Source: Pohlia nutans (taxonomy: Eukaryota; Streptophyta; Bryopsida; Bryales; Mniaceae). From it: 64,000 nt of DNA. This document shows positions 60,089 through 64,000 of the stretch, in pieces. The notes beneath the pieces are model-generated. The model was not told the origin of the DNA. It worked only from the letters and a program-made list of their open reading frames with translations, and did not search any database. The stretch spans positions 12,897,501 through 12,961,500 of the forward strand of contig CM040096.1 of the NCBI GenBank assembly GCA_022496805.1, given 5' to 3'. The stretch's first letter is position 1. Every line of letters starts with the position of its first letter. Both the position numbers and the translations under genes were made by a program.

Positions 60089-61480
60089 CCCCTAAATGTC
60101 ACAGCGTCCAGTTTCTGGACGACTAACAGATTCAAACCTACCCTACGTTCTCATCAATGCTTGGATGAAAGTCATCCAAATTTTTGGAGATTCTTCACCA
60201 AGTCGTTGTCCTATCTAACGGCTGGATTTAGACATACTTGATTACATGTTTTTCTCAAATTACAAATGTAGAAGTATGTCAAGTCGTTGACCAAGCCAAA
60301 ATTGCATTGACTATAGTTCAAAAGTGGCCTTGCAAAAATGAGGTCATAGATTTAAGGAATACAAAAATTTCAAAGAATCACCATGTTTAACCCCTAAGCG
60401 TCCCAGCGTCCATATTTTGGACGTTTTTGGGGGTACAGTCACCTTCGAAGTGCTATAACTTTTGCAAAACGTGTCCGAATTTGCTGAAATTTTGAAAAAA
60501 CTCCCCGCATGATGTATGGAATGTGTGGTAAAAATTTCAGATCAATCCAAGATGAATTGAATTTTTGGTGATCATTTGAAAGTAGGTATGTTTTTTTTGG
60601 ACAGTTCTGTGAATTTTGATGGCAGCAACTTCGGGGGCTTGTATCTCCTTCATCCCAAGTCCGTTTTCAATAAAACTTGTTGGGTTGAATTCCCCTTGAA
60701 GTCTAGTTATCATGGTAAAATTTTCAGGTCAATCCATGTTGTTATGAATGTTTGGGAGTCATTTTAGTGCACGGGTCTAGTTTGGACACTTTTTGCTTTT
60801 TGGTTCAAATGGGTCACTTTTCGGGCTACTTTTTGACATTGCAAGGCCATTTTAGGGCACATTAAATTTTTTCATGAGGCTTTTTTGGTACTAATGTGTT
60901 TATATGATGATTTTGAACAACTTTATAGTTCAACGTTTTTTCATTTGAGTAATTTTGAAAACGAATTTCACCTCTAACTGTGTTGCTAGGAAAATTTCAG
61001 CATCCTTTTTTAGCACTAAAACACTATGATCTTGCAATCTATATGGCCAAATGACCCCAAAATTGATCCACATGATCTACAACATGTATGTTACAAGATT
61101 GTACGGTTGAGATTTCTATACCTAACTTACATTTAGACCTATAACACATCAAAAGCGATGATGATTTTAAGCCCAAAAAAGCTAGGGACCTTTAGGGGTT
61201 AAGAGTATCTCATTTCAAACTCAATCCAAAAAAATTTACTCAAAAAATATTAAAATTTTGTTTGTAATTGAATTTAGAAGGAATTTTTAATTTTAACTTT
61301 CAAAATTGATAATTAAATATTGGTGATAGTATTAGTGAATTGAACCATACGGATGGAATCTAAAATTCAAAATCTAGAACTTTCATTTGTACATCAATTC
61401 CAAAATATTCTTCTAAATAGTATTTTATGATGATTTTTCTCAAATTGCCAATTCCAAGGACACCCTGGTACGTTTTGGGG
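60089..61480. mobile_element. TTAA-type MITE, family A, split by a nested element
   Basis: Flanked by TTAA at 60085-60088 and 61481-61484. Ends CCCCTAAATGTCACAG and GTACGTTTTGGGG. Without the insertion at 60391-61198 plus one TTAA it is 580 bp, matching the 578-bp sister at 42681-43258 from end to end. Confidence 0.92.
60391..61198. mobile_element. TTAA-type element, 808 bp, nested inside family A
   Basis: TTAA at 60387-60390 and 61199-61202. Ends CCCCTAAGCGTCCCAGC and GCTAGGGACCTTTAGGGG, with stem-loop CGTCCATATTTTGGACG near the left end. No coding capacity recognised. Confidence 0.92.
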
Positions 61481-61737
61481 TTAACAAACGAGTATAGTAT
61501 AAAGCACTTTCATCCAAACCCTAGCGATTTTAGAAAAATATTGAAAGTATTTCAAAGATTTCATCTACTTTTTGCTCATTTTTTTATACAAAAGTAGCCA
61601 CTCCTAAAATCAAGCCTAGCAAAAATTTAGTAGAAATTTTTTTGTTACATTTAGGATTAAAATATAAATTATTGTAAAGTTTTAAAATAGTGCAAAACAA
61701 ACTCTTCCCCTTCAACTTCATTTCCCACTAACTCTTA

Positions 61738-62273
61738 GGGCCGCTTTACACCTAAAGGCTAGGCCAATTCGTTGTGTAAGAGGCTTGAAATCCTCACTTG
61801 TCATTGGTCAAAAGGCTTAAATCGGCCCCAACCCCTTTACACCTAAAGTCCGGGCCGATTTGGTGATATGAATTTTTTTACTTAAAAAATGCATGGTATA
61901 ACACGGCCCGAGCTCGTTGAATTGGGTGCACCAAAAATGGAGGCCCAATTCTTGGCCTTGGGACCAATGTCAAATTCCAGTAAAAAAAAATATATATATA
62001 TAAAATATGATTTTCTTCAACGAACTAAATCCGTTGGATTATGTACAAATCTAAACAACTATTTTGAAATGAGAGAGAAGGGTTGAAATTTGCTACATTT
62101 ATTGAATCGGCCTGGCTTTTTAGCCCCAAGGCTTTTACATATGGGAGAATTGGCCCCCGTTATAATTTTATTATAATGGGTAGTTGAGGCCGACCTCTAA
62201 CCTAAAAGGGGCTGAAATTTCATGCAATCGGCCTCAAGGGGAATTGGCCCGGCCTCTAGGTGTAAAGCGGCCC
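61738..62273. mobile_element. Tourist-like (PIF/Harbinger) MITE, 536 bp
   Basis: TTA duplicated at 61735-61737 and 62274-62276. Ends GGGCCGCTTTACACCTA and TAGGTGTAAAGCGGCCC. GGG-type ends with a 3-bp TTA duplication are typical of PIF/Harbinger elements. Confidence 0.85.
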
Positions 62274-62538
62274 TTAGTTGCCTAAGCGTTCATTTTTTGG
62301 ACGATGTACAAATTTCATTCACCTTTTCTCATCCGTCATGTACTTTTTGTAGCGTGGATTTTTTACTACAGATTTTATGGAAAGTTTGCTTCATGCATGT
62401 GTGAACCGATTAGAAAGGGGATGATTTGTGATATTTTTATGCCTCATTTCATGTTGCAATGACTCACCCAAAAATTTCTAAGATCTTAGTTCAAAATGAA
62501 TCAAAAGTGCTCTTGAAAAAGTCAACTCATAAAATTAA

Positions 62539-63078
62539 CCCTTTAACGTCCCGATTCAACACTGTTTTCAAAGATTTGTTATAAAATGGTTGATGAAAAA
62601 CGAAAATGGAGTTGATGTACAAAACAAAGTTGTAAATGTCAATGTGTAGATAACATCTGTACGGTTGGATTCATCATATTTATTATTAATATTTTTAAAG
62701 TAATTTTGCAAGGTTTTCTCTTGAAATTCAATTAAAAATCCAAAATTAACACAAAAAAATTTAAAAATATTGTAATGAAATTAGAATGACATGCACTTCG
62801 AGATGGTATGGTTTCCATTATTTGATTCTACTTACTATGGAAAATCATATTTAAGGTCTTTCTTTTTGAACTAAGATTGAAACTTGACATTAATCACTTT
62901 TGTAATTTTTCAAAAATTCACATTATCTTATTTGGAAGATCCATACCGTACAAATGGTATTCAACTAGCACAAGAATGAAAAAAAATAAAAATGGATGAA
63001 AAACATCCGGTACCTACAGAAATCGAGCTGCTGAAATTCATCCGGCGTCCAGATTCTGGACGCCGGCGCGCTAGAGGG
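62539..63078. mobile_element. TTAA-type MITE, 540-bp family, copy 2, nested
   Basis: TTAA at 62535-62538 and 63079-63082. Ends CCCTTTAACGTCCCG and GCGCGCTAGAGGG; stem-loop CGTCCAGATTCTGGACG beside the right end. Same length as 4724-5263. Confidence 0.93.
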
Positions 63079-63804
63079 TTAAGCAACCAAAAAATCTCCA
63101 AAACACACTACACTTAGAGTATTACATTTTCAACACATCACAACAAATTTCATCTATAGATTGTCAATATCTTTTTTGTAATTGAGTTACAAAATAATTT
63201 TGAATTTTAAGTTTCAAATTTTATACTAAAGTATTGATGATAGCAATCATAGATTTAACTGCAAGGATACAATTTAAAATTCACAATGTACAACTTTTAT
63301 TCATACATCAAATTCAAAATATCCCTCTTAGTTGCATTTTATAATGCATCTTTGCAATTCTTCAAATTTGAAGAAGGTTGTTGGCATTTAGGGATTAATT
63401 AGTTGAAAGGAACAAGAATTTCACAAAAACTAATCACCTTTTTAGTGTAGGATTTGAGATGCAAGAGAAGTAGTGCTTTTATTTGTGGTTGTATGTTGCC
63501 AACTTGCTATTTGAAAAATGGTCTTGCTATGTTACTATAAGAAAACTTGTGTAAAAAAATAGAATATAGTACCCATAGCCAACAATTCTACAGAAAGGGA
63601 TGTCTTTGTAGTAAAAAAATTGTAAATCACCCAACTAAAATAATAATAATAATAATAATAAATTAATAAATTAATAAATAAAATAAATATCTTTCTATTT
63701 TCAAGTTTCAATTCTTAAATCGCCAATGGGATTCCCTTGAATAAATGAAAAAAAATAAAAATCACTGATTTGGTGCAAGAGAAGCCCTTGGGCCTCTTGT
63801 GTCA

Positions 63805-64000
63805 CTTGTGTGTGGAGCTCCATCGTCTGCATTGTCAAATTAGGGCTAGGGTTTTAGGGTTTTAGGGTTTGGGAGTGTGTCGCCCTCTCCCCCCATCGAG
63901 ACTATCACTTCTTGTGTGTGGAGCTCCATCGTCTGCATTGTCAAATTAGGGTGTAGGGTTTAGGGTTTCGGAGAGTGTCGCCCTCTCTGCGCACAATCGA
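63805..64000. repeat. 106-bp direct duplication with TTTAGGG-like repeats
   Basis: CTTGTGTGTGGAGCTCCATC begins at 63805 and again at 63911. Each copy is followed by TAGGGTTTTAGGG-type telomere-like repeats and a TGTCGCCCTCTC block. The second copy runs off the window. Telomere-like short repeats are also common in plant promoters. Confidence 0.85.

Larger units (their letters stand above)
61732..63394. mobile_element. Family B element carrying two later insertions
   Basis: The left tip CTAACTCTTA at about 61728-61737 and the continuation GTTGCCTAAGCGTTC after 62276 match the start of 58265-58833. The right end GGCATTTAGGGATTAA lies at 63395-63398. A Tourist-like element is inserted in its left end and a 540-bp TTAA element in its middle. 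Confidence 0.75.

Overview
The window looks like nuclear DNA of a streptophyte plant. It has intron-rich genes of plant type, GC-rich exons in AT-rich surroundings, TTTAGGG-like repeats at the right end, and Stowaway, Tourist and hAT type MITEs. I cannot name the species. The long, MITE-filled introns and abundant TTAA-flanked elements would suit a non-seed plant or streptophyte alga, but that is a guess.

Genes, left to right: (1) 9361-15308 (+), a complete nine-exon vacuolar-type Ca2+/H+ exchanger (CAX). (2) 16896-18244 (-), an F-box/kelch-like gene broken by frameshifts, stop codons and a 129-bp hAT MITE with a perfect 8-bp target duplication. (3) 19185-25772 (+), an SPT6-like transcription elongation factor whose RNase H-like, helix-hairpin-helix and S1 blocks are recognisable. 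Its acidic N-terminus is out of frame or missing, an internal block is missing, and the tandem SH2 region is absent. (4) 36392-39427 (+), a complete three-exon NECAP-type endocytic adaptor ending in WAAF, with a probable leader intron. (5) 51045-57416 (+), a complete six-exon class-3 lipase (plastid-type phospholipase A1). These are unrelated housekeeping or stress genes, not an operon or cluster.

Most of the rest is small non-autonomous transposons. The dominant group has ends starting CCCCTAAAcg or CCCTTaA and is flanked by TTAA. Nested insertions whose empty sites survive in sister copies inside this window show directly that these elements insert at TTAA and duplicate it, which is the piggyBac hallmark. 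About seventeen reasonably complete copies from several sequence families are visible, and several families share a short CGTCCA-N5-TGGACG stem-loop near one end. No transposase was seen.

Other groups are a hAT-like family (ends CYCRGGGAGTGCAC, 8-bp duplications), Tourist-like TTA elements including a 46-bp remnant, a Stowaway, a MULE-like element, a CATAACATTC-ended MITE, and two copies of a large fold-back element with poly(A)/poly(T) and CCCTAAA palindromes. Introns and leaders of three genes carry independent local tandem duplications of about 65-300 bp.

Regions without genes (1-9.2 kb, 25.8-35.5 kb, 39.5-51 kb and 57.4-64 kb) hold these elements plus anonymous AT-rich sequence.
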